A stretch of 64,000 nucleotides of DNA from Hypholoma sublateritium FD-334 SS-4 (GCA_000827495.1 KN817518.1:1328405-1392404); one strand, 5' to 3'. Positions 23,939 to 35,835 are shown, counted from the first letter of the stretch. Program-made: numbers and translations. The notes: generated by a model not told the origin, from the sequence alone.

Positions 23939-24778
23939 ATGGCTGCTGCTTCTAACGACGTACTCTCTTGGACCAACCAAGATAGCCGGGAAAGTTCTCT
24001 GTTTAACTCATGGGGTGTCGTGTACAGATTCCAGGTCGGTTATAATGTAGTATATCCTTTGGTGACTGCGAAACTCATCTATATTTTGCAGACGACGGTC
24101 GCTCAGAACGGGCAAAGCCTCACCACTATGTGGCGCGCTCTCCGGCCTAACAAAGAGGACCGCATCGCGAAGTTGGAGTGGGCTCCCAATGGTGGTCTCG
24201 GTCGCGTTATGATGGGCAAGGTCGGCGATTCTTTCTATTGGCCACGGCTACCTCGCTCACCCTCTGCCAAATCACACAGCAAGGACTTCGGATGTCAGAT
24301 TTAGCGCGCCCAGATCCCGCCATATATGTTCGCACCTCCCTCGCGACTTGTGTACGGCTGAACGTTCTGACGTCTGGCCGTTCTAGAACGCGCGCAGTTT
24401 CACAGGTCCTGATGGTCTCCAGTATCGTTGGCGCCCCAGCACGACTAGCGTCGACATTGTGGTAAGTGCTCTCAATTGAGTTGTGCTCGTGTCGGACTCT
24501 GATATCTGATATGTTCGCAGCTGCAAGATCCCAACGGTGTGATTATCGCCTTTTTCCGCCCAACTCGGCAAACGCGTTACCAGATTGGCGACGTGTATGG
24601 TGAGCTCCACTTCATCCGAACCGCCGGTTTGGGCACAGTTGTAAGTCGACTAAATTATACTATGACCACAAAGGTAATATACTAAATGAAATGTTACTGT
24701 TAGATGCATCCGCCCATGATGGACATGGTGACCCTGACCGCTATGCTGTATCGGTTCTGCACCCAGTGGAACTTATAA
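23939..24778 (+). CDS. DUF6593 family protein
   Basis: A small beta-rich family common in basidiomycetes, function unknown. The start is MAAASNDVLSWTNQD. Exons then give WGVVYRFQ, TTVAQNGQSLTTMWRALRP, RIAKLEWAPNGGLGRVMMGK, QGLRMSDLARPDPAIY, NARSFTGPDGLQYRWRPSTT, DPNGVIIAFFRPTRQTRY and GELHFIRTAGLGTV, and the last exon ends YRFCTQWNL. The order (a TxxR/LxW edge, then FTGPDG.YRW, then a PT.... strand) is typical of DUF6593. Five introns of about 50-60 bases keep phase. TAA at 24776-24778. About 190 residues with no signal peptide or membrane segment, so probably cytosolic. Confidence 0.8.
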
Positions 24779-25118
24779 CCCTTGCATACCCATGTGGAAT
24801 CGGTCACCAACCCCAACCATACTGTAATACATCCCACTGTATGATACCCGTAAATGTCAATATACGCTTCCCGATGACGCCATGTTCTGTCTTTCAGAAT
24901 TTAACCGCGAAAGTTTAGATAATTTGGCCCTTTTAGCAAGGAGCAGATCTTGTGTAGCAATACAGACGGAATGCGGATATACATCGAAGCTGGGGACGGG
25001 TCTAGCCAAACACGACGCAGGAAAGAGCAACCCAAGTCCACTAAAATACGGAAAACACGACGCAGCAGGACGTCAACAGGTACAATATATGGAAGGACGG
25101 TCACCCGACCATGCAATA
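24779..25118. other. short convergent intergenic
   Basis: 340 bases between two convergent genes. Nothing recognised beyond likely 3' ends. Confidence 0.4.
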
Positions 25119-26427
25119 TCATAACCTCGCCTTCACCTCGGGCGGGCCTTGCTCCTCTGAGTCTGCTGACACAGCGTCGAGGACCTCATCGACCGTCCGA
25201 ATAATCCACTCGGTCCCCTCGTCGCTCGCGAGCCACTGGTCCTCCGCACTGAGGTCGGGCACATCGCGCGCCTTGAGGAGGCCGAATACGTGGCTAATCA
25301 GCTGCGGGCCCACACGGCCCTCGGCGCGGAGCGTCGCGATCCCGACGACCGAGCCCAGCGCGCGGCTGAGATTCCCTTGATCGGGATCGGCGGCGCTGCT
25401 GCTGTCGGCGTATGACTTTACCGCACCCGGCAGGGGGCTGAGAACCGCGCCGTAGCACTGGATGATGAACGCTGCATGGGGGAGGATGCGTTAGCGAGAT
25501 TCTGGGACGAACAGCCGGCACGGGGACAGATGGAGGTGCAGCACGTCGCAGGCGCGCATGGCGCCTCGGCCGACGCGCTGAATCCGCGAACGGGGCGCCA
25601 AGATTGGAAGCAGACTGCCAGGCATCCGGCAACGTGTTGACTTACTAATGAAATCTGGGTGGTAGGAGCCCAGCTTATCGTAGAGTTTATCTGCATGCGG
25701 CGTGTAGATTGATTTCCAGAGCCCCTTGCCTCGCGCCACTATCGATTCTATGTTGTCTGTCGTTGCCGTCCTGGTTATATGTTTCCCCCAGATAGCATGG
25801 GAAGCACGACACAGCAGACGCGGTGGGCATTGTGATAAAAATACAGGACTGAATGAATGGAATGCACCACCGCGCGATCGAATCAAGTGCGCACCTTTTC
25901 GATTGCGTTCTTAAGGCTGCCTTGACATCATCATCGAGAGCTTCCTGCAACGCAGCAAGGGATAGGATGACCTGTGAAAACATTCCAATCCGGTTAATTG
26001 CGACCTCATGTTAAGAAGAGCGCACTCGCCCGTGGTACGCCAACAAATATGACACTCTTCAGCGCGGATTCACGCATCAGCGCAGCCTTGTTCACGGCAC
26101 TGGGCAGATCGAGTGCGTTTGATTTGCCGGTGGCATCGCCATTCTGCCTGGTGGCGAAGCGGTACAGGTGGCCGACTGCTGAAGGCCGGTTCGCTGTCAA
26201 GAGTGTGCAGGTCTAGAAGACAAGTTCATTACAACCTCGTTAGCTGCATCAGGGTCCACACATACAGTGGCCACTAGCCAGCCTGTCTCTGCTTTGCGGG
26301 CGGTCGCATCTCGGAAGGTCTTCGTGAATAGCCGGTTTAGCTGGGAGAGAGGGGGGCTCGGCAACACGTTGGGACTGCGGAGAGTCAAGAGGTGTTTGAT
26401 CGCTGGCGTTAGTTTTACGTTTGCCAT
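25119..26427 (-). CDS. AhpD-like (carboxymuconolactone decarboxylase fold) protein, predicted peroxisomal
   Basis: Five exons give a protein that starts MANVKLTPAIKHLLTLRSPN and ends in ARL. Blocks include GHLYRFATRQNGDATG, RESALKSVIFVGVPR, VILSLAALQEALDDDVKAAL, ARGKGLWKSIYTPHADKLYD and VGPQLISHVFGLLKARDV. This pattern (a helical RESALKS..FVGVPR core and a later HVFGL segment) is known from fungal AhpD-like proteins often described as peroxisomal. The C-terminal ARL fits a type 1 peroxisomal targeting signal. No CxxC is visible, so classical AhpD redox chemistry is unlikely. One intron (25972-26029) seems to be GC-AG. Another is long for this window (about 185 bases, near 25475-25650). The reaction is unknown. 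Confidence 0.78.
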
Positions 26428-27471
26428 ATCAAGTGTCTCCACTCCCTTCGAGGATTGCGGGGAGATTACGGATGTCCGTATGGAGGCTGGGGGAAAAGGA
26501 GTGAGTACAGAATACTGCCTGCGCGAACGCGGTTTTCGTGGATCTCACTGTCACTCATGGCGTTCTAAGTATAGCAACAGGTGCGTTCTGCCGGCACTCG
26601 GCATCCCCCTCCCACCACCAGCCCGCGGTAAATCAAATAAATGTGAATCCCAATGCTTCATGGTGTTTGGATTCATGGAATCCTCTCAGAAGAATTTTCG
26701 AACGCGACTTTCCGTCTCTTTCCGCATTACCGTCGATATGGAACCGTTCCACTCAAAACAAACCCTGGGAAACACTGCGAACCTTAACAGTGAGTTGGCT
26801 AAACTCAAAAGGAACCAAATTCCAGCAGTACGGAAGGTACCCGGCTGAGCCCCCAATGACAATGCCCTTTCCGTGACCCTCTGAGCTCGGGTAGGATCAC
26901 GTTAGGACGCGTTGGTCTACTTATATCAGCCTATGTATAAAAATACGTAGGCATGGAAATCGGCTTGGTGCCACTTTTAACTCAAGCGCCCATATCCACG
27001 AGCGTTAAATTAATTTCCGGTTTGTGCTAACCACAGTTACTTAGAATCTCTCCGAGATGGACACAGCTCACTGCCAACAGTCGAAACGCTTTCAAGTTTC
27101 TACAGAAACTTGTAAGTTCTAGTAACGAGGCTTAATGCCTACATGGTATCACTAAGTTAATAAATTTAAAATGATCAATTCCAAGCCTTTTCTAATCAAA
27201 GAAGCTCCACGTCACCCCGAGACAGACAGACAATCCACGCAATCTAAGTATTGTAATCCAGATGTACATGTGCGTATATATGCGCAGCATTACTTTATGA
27301 AACATCGATAACCAGTAGCGATCCAGCAGGAGAACGTGGCATGTGGCGAGAACCAGCAAGTGACTTGCACTTGAATTAAGAGACAGGAGTTAGTCATGTA
27401 ATTACGTCGGGGGTATCATTGATGGTGCAAAGGGCCGCGTAAGTGATTTGCCGAATTGTGGTGCGATCGCT
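26428..27471. other. intergenic, 1 kb
   Basis: Between the AhpD-like start and the GH128 stop. It contains one small hairpin. No coding signal on either strand that I would support. Confidence 0.45.
26930..26951. repeat. small imperfect inverted repeat
   Basis: cctatgtat and atacgtagg arms (one mismatch) around a four-base A loop. It could be a protein site or chance. Confidence 0.4.
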
Positions 27472-28742
27472 TTAGTGGAGGTAGCTATTTCCAAGAGCGT
27501 TCGGCTGGTTGTTGCTGCCCAGCATGGTGTCGAGGGGGTTGACGTTACCCATGTCGTGCATGAAGCCGAAAGCAAAGTATTGCTCGACGTAGGAAGTGCT
27601 GTCCATCCACGCGGTAACGGTGTTCATGAAGGTGTTGATCTGCGCCAAATCAGCCTGGGCGCCTCCAGCGAAGTCCTATATTGGAAATGGTTAGTTACCG
27701 TTTATGGAGTGGTAAAGTGGGGACTCGCCATGCAGGCAAATTCGGTAACCCAGATGGGCTTGCCGAAGGTGGTGTGGAAATCCTCGACATAGGCAATGAA
27801 GGCTTGTGCATCAGTACCATACCAGTGGAGAGCCACGAAGTCAACCTGATTGTTTGATGAATCAGTGATAGTAACTACCACACGGCCTAAATAGACCTAC
27901 AGTGCATCCGCTGCATTGCGAGAAAAATGATTGCAACCAAGGCTTTCCAGAGGAGCCAGAAGTGACAGCAGCTGTGCCCAGTCTGTATCCCTTGCTAACG
28001 AGGGGTTGCATGTATTGCCACCACATGCTGACGACGGTGGCCGGGGAGAGGTTGGCCTGGCCGCTGAGATCTGGCCTTGATGGGATGTCAGAGCTGAAGG
28101 TGGGAACAGAAATCATTTTACATACTCATTGGGTCCCAAGGCGGCATTAGCATATCCGGCAACGGCAAGACGCTGGAAGTCAGCAGCTTGGCTGGGGCCC
28201 CAAAGCATGGGGACGAAGAGGTCACCCAGACCGGCGGCAGCAGCGGCGTCGGGCTTCCAAGGACTCCAGGAGTAGATTCTAACATGGCGTCAGGAAAAAT
28301 GAAGGCAAATATAGTTCAAGCGGACATACCGTCCGGTCTTCTCGGTAACGAAAGGCACCAGGGACACCGAGGAGGGGTTAATCCAAGCCAAACCGGCCTT
28401 GCCATTGCCATTGTTTCCCGAGATAGCGACTGCAGTAGCGGAAGGGGTGGCGGAAGCCTTGGTCGACGTTTTCTTGGTGCTCGTAGTTGTGGCGGCCTTG
28501 GTTGTAGTGACCGGCTTGGTGCTGGTGGTAGAAACGACTGCCACGGAGCTCGAGGTAGGCCGGGGCTTGCAGCGCCCGGTGGTAGCGCGCTTCTTCTTCG
28601 CGATGAGCTGGTGGTGACCGAAGCTACGGGCGTGGTTGGGGGACATATCTAGAGAGACAGCATTGGCGGGGGTGGTGCCGAAGGAGCAGGCAAGGATTGC
28701 GAGGGACGCGACGGCGGCGAGGTTGAGTAGTTTAGCGGCCAT
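27472..28742 (-). CDS. secreted GH128 endo-beta-1,3-glucanase (Asl1-like)
   Basis: GH128 enzymes cleave beta-1,3-glucan and act on fungal cell walls. The start is MAAKLLNLAAVASLAILACS, a signal peptide. A KKKR/A site near residue 52 suits Kex2 processing. A Ser/Thr/Lys-rich linker follows (about residues 60-105), then the catalytic domain: GKAGLAWINPSSVSLVPFV, YSWSPWKPDAAAAAGLGDLF, VPMLWGPSQAADFQRLA. The predicted acid/base Glu is in ALGPNEPDLSGQ and the predicted nucleophile Glu in KPIWVTEFAC. The C-terminus has EQYFAFGFMHDMGNVNPLDT. Introns join TGR to IYSW and GPNE to PDLSG. TAA at 27472-27474. Likely a cell-wall remodelling enzyme. Confidence 0.92.
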
Positions 28743-29050
28743 GTCGTGAAGGAGCGACGGGGGTAAAGAGTGTGGGGGGTGAAGAGCGCGGGCGGAAAAA
28801 GGTGCGGTGTTGAACGCATTTTTTGGTTATAAACAAGGCACGGGAGCTGCCGAGAACGCACGGGCCCATTGTTCTGGGGATGCCATGACGATAAGCGTGA
28901 CGGGAGTTGATGTGTGTTTACACGCGACTACATAAGGCCTGATGGCCTCCTTACTCTCTTTTTCTCTAACCTTCAAGTTTGACACGAAGAAACCGGTTCC
29001 CGTTCATCCTCCCCACAAAACCCAACCAGTCCACCCCCAAGTTCATCACC
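28743..29050. promoter_or_regulatory. bidirectional promoter between GH128 and RRM genes
   Basis: 308 bases between divergent starts. On the minus side a tttataacc-like motif lies near 28830. On the plus side a CT-rich run (near 28948-28972) precedes the RRM gene. Confidence 0.45.
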
Positions 29051-30284
29051 ATGTCTGACGCCCAAGCCGCCCCAGTCACCGAGAACGGCGTGCCTCCCGT
29101 CGCGCAAGACAAAGTCGAAGAAGCGCCCGGTCACAAAGTATGTTATTATTGTTCCCTCGTCGGTCTCCCCTCGCCTCACCGCGTGTCCCAGGTCTTTGTC
29201 GGAAATCTTGCATACGCGACCACGGATGAAGGGCTGAAGGCTCTCTTTGCGCCTTTCGCGAGCGACATGTACGTGGCAATGCACAGCCTCGCGCATTTAT
29301 TCCATTAAGCGCTTTTCCTTTCATCTTTTTCGTACAGCCTTTCTGCGCAAGTCATCTTACGTCCTGTCCCACGCGGTGGCAATACCATCCGCTCGGCGGG
29401 CTATGGCTTCGTCGCCCTTGCCACCGCAGAGGCAGCCGAAAAGGCCATCGAAACTCTCGACAAGAAAGACCTTGACGGTCGGGAGGTTATGGTTCAACTG
29501 GCCAAACCCTCAGAACAAAAGGAAAAAGAGAAGAAGGAGAAGAAGGCCAAGAGGAGACCCGGCAGGCGCGGCAGCAAGGCTGTCCCCGGGGAAGTCTCAG
29601 AGGCCGAGGCCAACGGCGAGCCTCCCAAAGCCGAAGACACCCCTGTCCCTGAATCTGGCGAAGCAGCGAAGCCCAAGAAGAAGAAAAAGTCTAAGGCTGT
29701 ATGTTCTTTTTCGCTTCCATCTCGTCATATTTATTAACGGCCATTTTTTTTTAAAGCGCAAGGCCAAGAAGGCTGCTGCTGAGGGCGACGCCGCTGGCGA
29801 GGACGCTCCCGCTGCTGCTGAGGTAGCTGCACCAGTAACAGACAGTGAGGCTCCTGCCGCCGAGGGCTCTGCCAAGAAGCCCCGTGCGCGCAAGCCCAAA
29901 GCTCCTCGTCCCCCCCGTCCCGCTGGCGAAGACCCCGCTGGTGAACCTTCCACCACCATGCTTTTCGTTGCCAACCTTGGATTCAACGTTGATGACGCCG
30001 CTCTTTCTGCCCTCTTCACTGAGGCTGGAATCAATGTTGTCAGCGCCCGCATTGTTCGCAGGCGCTGGGGGCAACCCAGGAAAAGCAAGGGCTACGGATT
30101 TGTTGACGTCGGCAGTGAGGCCGAGCAACAGAAGGCCATTGCTGCCTTGGAAGGTAAGGAGGTTAGTGGCCGTCCCATTGCCGTCAAAGTTGCCGTCAAC
30201 ACGCCTCATGAGGATACCGCCGACGAGGCCGCTCCTGCTGATGGCGCTGATGCCCCTGCCGCTGAGGCCCCTGTTGCCGCTTGA
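29051..30284 (+). CDS. two-RRM RNA-binding protein, Rnp24-like
   Basis: Four exons. The start is MSDAQAAPVTENGVPPVAQD. RRM1 follows with RNP2 VFVGNLAYAT and RNP1 SAGYGFVALA. A long linker is made of Lys/Glu and Ala-rich tracts (KKKKKSKA, PRARKPKAPRPPRP), likely nuclear localisation and disorder. RRM2 has RNP2 MLFVANLGFN and RNP1 SKGYGFVDVG. The protein ends in Ala/Pro-rich sequence with TGA at 30282-30284. Exon 1 is 29051-29137. The order RRM, basic linker, RRM resembles fission yeast Rnp24, a nuclear RNA-binding protein. RNA targets cannot be told from sequence. Confidence 0.88.
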
Positions 30285-30680
30285 TCATCACATCCCTCCT
30301 CTATCGTCAACGCGCTCCTTCCATCGACCATCATTCTCACCTATTCCCCATAGTGTGTTGTGTTATTATTAGCTGTCATTGGTTGTTTTAACGCACCTTC
30401 ACTTTTTTACGGTCTGGTTCCGTTTTTAGTTCATCCCCAGTGTATTGCGATTTCGTTTCGTCCTTCAATGTTATCGCTGCCATATGTTTTCATTTTGATA
30501 TGATAAAACTTCAAAAGCTCGAAGATATTTAGCGCTCGGTGTTCCGGTTGGTGCGGCGCCTACTCGACAGCTTTTACAAGTTTCAGAGTTATGCTGACCA
30601 CACATTCTGATTTCTGACGTCCATGTGGGAATATAATCTCGCTAAAAAGCCGCGCGATGTTGTTCATTATTTGTCCTACC
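30285..30680. other. intergenic
   Basis: 396 bases, T-rich after the RRM gene stop, then the GPATCH11 promoter. No feature recognised. Confidence 0.4.
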
Positions 30681-32097
30681 ATGTCTGCAGATGATGATGA
30701 TGATTATCTTTCCGACAAATTCCTAGTGGCAGCTTCCTCCTCTTCGACTAAGGCTTCTAGCTACTCACAGCTGCGGAAAGAAGCACAAAAGAAAGCACAA
30801 TTGAAGAATGAACAGAACAAACAAAAAGGCAGACGGCAACGTGAGATCGAGGCGCGCGAGGAAGGTCTCAGCAAGAGTCTCTTCGACCGCGCAAAGGAAG
30901 AAGAAGCAGCGGGCATTGGCTCGGCAAACAAGGCACTGTCGATAATGATGAAGATGGGGTTCAAGCCAGGACAGTCTCTCGGGAATACGGGCGACCGCGA
31001 CGATACACACGCGCGCAGCGGCACTCCCACCGCGGCTGCCCCCACATTGTCCGGAGCTAGCGACGAACAAAAGGCAGTCGCGTCGCCATCGCCAGGCGAT
31101 GAAGATACAGATGCAGATGCCCATGCCCCGCCGGACGGCGGCGCACCGGGCCCAGACTCGCGGCCCAAGCACACGACCGTGCCGCTGCCGCTGCAGGAAT
31201 GGGAAGGTCCGTCGGTGCCGCTATTCTTGTCCGCGCGCGTGCGCACGATCATAGATTGACGCGTTGCGTTGCGTTGTAGGGCGGCGGGGCATCGGCCTAG
31301 GGAAACGGCGCGCGCGCTCGCCGAGCGCCGCGGAGCGCCTTGCGAAGATCGCGAAGATGGCAGAGAGCAGCGGCCAGCGCGACTTCCGCGAGCGCGCGCG
31401 CGACGATTACAACAATCGGCGCGCGGAGGGCAGGCTTGGTGCGTGTCTCCGATTGAGTTGCGAACATACATCTCCGACAGGCGCTAATTATCTCTATTGT
31501 GCAGTGCCTGCGCAGAGTACGTGTGCGACACTAGACGAACACGAGGGTAAATCGGTGAGCATGAGACCTCTCTCGCTTCCTACTGAATTGGGCGGCTGAC
31601 CGATGCACGCCTGCGCTTCAGTTCAATGTATTATGGTTGAACCCCAACAACCGCGACACGTTCCCGCCGGGTCTGCTAGAAGCCCTGGCGCTGCACGGTA
31701 ATATTCTCGTGATCCCAGAGCGTCAAGGAGACTCGGTACAAAATCGCCTCCGCAAGCAAATGCAAATTGACGCATTGCAGCCCATCAACGATGATGCGGA
31801 TCTGGACAGTGGGCGCGCAGATGTGATGAAGTCATCGCTCGCTGCAGAGGATCAATACCCGCCTGAGCTTCTGGAAGAAGCGACCCAGTTCTTACGTCTC
31901 CAGGTGCGCAGATCTTCATACACACTGCAGATTAAGGGTTCGCTGACTTCTTCCTTCAGGCACAAGATCGGCTGCATCTCGTGCTCTCGTATCTGCGCGA
32001 CAAGCACGCCTATTGTTTTTGGTGTGGTGTCACGTACGAGAGCGCTGAAGAAATGCAAGAGCAGTGTCCAGGCCCTGAGGAAGACGACCACGACTAG
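30681..32097 (+). CDS. GPATCH11: G-patch domain protein 11 homologue
   Basis: G-patch proteins usually activate DEAH helicases in splicing or ribosome biogenesis. The start is MSADDDDDYLSDKFLVAAS, then a Lys/Gln/Glu coiled region. The G-patch begins ALSIMMKMGFKPGQSLG, is interrupted by about 65 low-complexity residues (Ala/Pro/Asp), and resumes VPLPLQEWEGRRGIGLGKR across an intron. The C-terminus has the GPATCH11 (DUF4187-type) block: YPPELLEEATQFLRLQAQDR, LHLVLSYLRDKHAYCFWCGV and TYESAEEMQEQCPGPEEDDH. Introns fit at EG/RRG, RL/VPA, KS/FNVLW and LQ/AQD. TAG at 32095-32097. The insert within the G-patch is the only oddity. Confidence 0.9.
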
Positions 32098-32651
32098 ATG
32101 ACTCTAGATGACCGCGACTAATTTGTCCGGGCGCGCGGCACTGCGGTTCCAGCTAGTCATGGCAGCGGAAACCTGCGGAAACATGGCTGGAAATATTGCT
32201 TGGAGGATGGATACGGATGATCAGATGCGACGGGAATTGTTTTCCCGGCCTTATGATAGCGATATCCTGGTTGCGTCGCTACAATATGTATGTTATATAC
32301 TCACATCGCATTTCAATTCTGCATTCACCCAACCTGTTTTAATCCGTTTGTTTATTGGATGGGTTACCGTGCCTACGCGGCGCTAGAAAGCAAGAGCGAG
32401 GCCGTGCCTAGATATGCGTAGAGTGCTCCTGGGCTTTATACAAACACTTAGCAAGAAGTTGACAAAGCAATGGGTATGATCAATGAGTGCGATGGAAGTA
32501 TGAACAAAAGTAGCGACCCTAGAAAACAAAGAGCGTGGTGGGATGCCAATTTTTGATTGATGCGGAGAGGTACAGGTCCTGGAAATGGGAAGATGCAATA
32601 TGAAGTCTATAGTACAGAGAAATAAGGCCAAGCTATGGGTCTCCTGGACTT
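32098..32651. other. convergent intergenic
   Basis: 554 bases between convergent genes. Short open stretches only, none supported. Confidence 0.4.
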
Positions 32652-33550
32652 TTAAGCGGTGATATCGAAGACTTGCTTTCGTCGAGGATGATTCTTCGGT
32701 TCTTTCACTCGCGGCGGATTTGAGATCCTGGTGCCAATGCGCCTGCTGCGGATGAAACGGTAGTAATCTACGCCATCTGTGATTTCTGAAAGAGAGATCG
32801 CGGGAAGCGCGGGAGATGAGGAACTGGAGTCAGACATATCAATATCTGACGTTGGGGTATGTGGGAATGAATCTGAGCTTGCAGAATGCGGGAGCAGCAG
32901 AGGCAGGCTGGGTATAGAGAAAGGCATCTGCTCCGGAGAGGATGACTCGTATCCACTGTCACGACTAAACGTGGGGGATGTCGGGGATGTGCCTGGCGTT
33001 TTACGCCGCACGTAGGTGGAGATGGGGGTGTCGGCTGCGAGGTCACTCGATGAGCCGTATGTGTTAACACAAGGTTTGTTGCGGTTGCGTCTCGTACGGG
33101 ATGGTGTCGGACGGGGTTGGAAGAAAGTCTGATAGAGCGGCGGATGTAAGATTTAAAAATAGAGTCATTTCAGGAACAGACATACGGCACTGAGAGGAGA
33201 TGTCTCAAAATCCGAAGAAGAGGATACCGATGATAAACTGCCCCTCCGCTTGGTTAAAGACTGCTCTGGGATGAGATATTTTCCTTAACGACAACAAAAT
33301 ACACACGTACCACTGCTGCAGAATAAGGCGAATATCTCGAGGCGCGGTGGCGTGTGGCTTCCTTCGCATTAAGAGACGGGCTAGACATTGACCTTGTCGG
33401 TGTTGGGTCGCCCGTTTTTTCTATTGCGCAAGGAAGATCGGAAGAAGACTGTAGCGCGGGTGAAGTAGATCTTTCCGCAGCCGGAGCTGCTGTAGTCGGT
33501 TCCAAGCCCAGCGAAGCCATGAGTTCTACGAAGGAAGGAAGAGAGGCCAT
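32652..33550 (-). CDS. Ser-rich protein of unknown function
   Basis: Three exons give about 240 residues. The start is MASLPSFVELMASLGLEPTT, a short hydrophobic helix. A Ser/Pro-rich body follows. Introns join YSPYSAAV to QSLTKRRGSLSSVS and FETSPLSA to TFFQPRPTPSRTRR. Near the C-terminus is a compact block, LSEITDGVDYYRFIRSRRIG, then a basic tail. ATG at 33548-33550 and the stop at 32652-32654. No family recognised. The FVELMASLGL start and the DYYRFIRSRR block look like the conserved parts. Confidence 0.62.
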
Positions 33551-34715
33551 CGGTGCGAGATATTAAAAGGAAAGTGAAGATAACAATGAACGGAATGAGG
33601 AAGGGCAACGAGCAACCTTGAAAACTATCAGGCAAAAATGAGCCCGTCTATAAGGCGTCCCTTTCACCTTAGAGACACACACCCACGGTTATGTTGTCAA
33701 GAGAAGAGGTTACAATTATCACGCCGTGCAGCTACACCTTTTCGTCGCAAAGGCTAAAATGGTGACCAGTATCAATAATGGTCGGCAAGGTGATACATCT
33801 TTCTGCTTTCGGAGCTACTGGGACCAGAAGAAAATAGACCATTTCGTCCCTTCCAAGGAGATGGATAAGTATGGTCGGACCATGGTGGAAAGTGGTTGCT
33901 GGCGCCGGCGGTCTTCCGACAGTCGTCAGAAACAAAATCTTGTTCGACACGGGACACAATAACAGGTAAGCCACCTTCGAAGGCGAAACAAAAGATACCG
34001 GAGCCAGTACCGATCAACTACACCGGCTGCTTGTCACAAAAGTAAGTGTGGTTTCCAACGTCAAGTACGAAGACGATTCACCACTCGTTACCCTGTCTTG
34101 TACAAAGGTCGAACAAAGCTGTCAAGGAGGAGTTCCCACCCCGACCTGGACAGCCACGCACTTTCAGGCAGCAGTGCTTAACTGATCATTGAGAGATAAA
34201 AATATTTTGGGGATATGGATACAGACCTTTCAGATCACCAGCAAATCACTGTTGAAATGCATGCCCAGCTTGATTTCTGATTGAAAGACGACGCAAAGGC
34301 AACAGTAACAAACGCCTCGTGAGTCTTGTCAGGCCTTGTCTTGTCATTTCTTTAGCAATATAACATCAATACCATCAATAGTAGTGAAATACCACGACGA
34401 TGATTGACGGCTCATATTCCAATTCGCAGCGTAGGTCGGAAAGAATTAGCTGTTGCTAGCCGATGGTAGGTATACAGAACATAAGTCTGACATTATTCCT
34501 ACTCGCTGAAACGATCTCTTGTTGTGTGGAACGGTGTCATGAACGTCAGGATGAGGCCGGGTCCGCCGCTGCGCGGCGCGGGAGAAGAAGGGGACTGGAA
34601 GGCCCACGGGTCGATGACTAATAATTGTTGCTGACTGCAGTAGCACTGCCACTTCTACATTTTCTTTACCACCACAGTCTGTCAATCGTTTGTTGTACAC
34701 GTCTCCACTCACGCT
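33551..34715. other. intergenic, 1.2 kb, divergent promoters
   Basis: Lies between the Ser-rich gene and RPB12, transcribed away from each other. A few splice-like signals occur but no exon set makes a recognisable protein. Confidence 0.4.
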
Positions 34716-35036
34716 ATGAATTCACAACAACAAGGAGGGCCCAACGCGGGTGGTCAGCAACCGTCTTACGTGCAGCCACCGCGAGAAGCCATGGAATATC
34801 TTTGCGCAGGTACGTCCCAATGGCATCATTTTCATACGACGATCATAACCGTTCTCCCTCATCTCATAGACTGCGGCGCGAAGAATGAGATCAAACCGCG
34901 CGAGCCTATTCGTTGCCGAGAATGCGGGCATCGTATAATGTACAAAAAGCGGACAAAGCGAAGTATGTGCCTGCGGGTTTATAACAACGATGAAAGCTCA
35001 CTTGGAATTGCAGTGGTTCAATTTGAAGCACGATGA
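34716..35036 (+). CDS. RPB12: RNA polymerase I/II/III shared subunit RPABC4 (Rpb12)
   Basis: Smallest shared subunit of the nuclear RNA polymerases, holding one zinc ribbon. Exons are 34716-34809, 34870-34962 and 35014-35036. The protein starts with a Gln/Gly/Pro-rich leader ([20 protein letters not shown]), then the zinc ribbon with the pairs CADCG and CRECG ([34 protein letters not shown]) and the invariant end MVQFEAR. About 69 residues, normal length. TGA at 35034-35036. Confidence 0.96.
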   Translation: MNSQQQGGPNAGGQQPSYVQPPREAMEYLCAGTSQWHHFHTTIITVLPHLIDCGAKNEIKPREPIRCRECGHRIMYKKRTKRSMCLRVYNNDESSLGIAVVQFEAR

Positions 35037-35835
35037 TACCATCGCCTGATCCCCTCCTACTATCCGGTGATTTCACTTCCAACATATTCCCTCAAATGTA
35101 TCAATACCACATACTCCATTATATCAAGGCCCTCGGTCAAAGAAGACAAAACATCCCCGAACTGTGACTGTATCGTTGGACCTTAGCTAGACATCATCCC
35201 TTTCGCGAGCCCGACTTGGCCATTAACCTGGTAAGGTATCTATGAATTGCGCACGGCTTTGGATCTTGATTCTTCGTTTGCTGACGTTGATCTGTTTGGC
35301 AGTTCCGCTGGCAGTTCCGTTGTAATTGCGAGGTACATCCGGTGCCAGCTCATTGATTTTGAACGGCCCGATGGTGGCTCGGCGGATTGGATTGAGCTTG
35401 ATGAGCGACTGTAGAGTATTGTCTTGGACTTCAAACTACAGTGCAGATTATGCGGCCAAGCGTGTCTCAACCCGTTTCGACCTGGAATTTCGCTCTAGAT
35501 GTCTGGATTGAGGTCGATTGGAGGATGAACAAAATTGTTGTACGATGCAGCGAAGCTTGTCAGTCCTTCTTAAGCCCTCCTAAGGCGAGTCGCCAGCTCC
35601 GCTATCAAGAACGAATACCATGCCTGTGAATATTAAATATTGTAAACGTAGTTCAGGCATGAGTAGAAGAGATTGAGGACATTGGTGGGAGATAAGATTA
35701 ATCAGATAAGATAGATGTTTAAATGCTGTGCCACTTATTGAAACATGTTTGTCCTCCGACAAGCCGGCGGACGTGCGTAGGCAAATTGTGCCTTCGTAAT
35801 ACCTCTTCGTAATACTTCTCACTCAATCCAAGCCC
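35037..35835. other. intergenic upstream of the bZIP gene
   Basis: 0.8 kb. No gene recognised. It should contain the bZIP promoter and perhaps an untranslated first exon. Confidence 0.4.
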
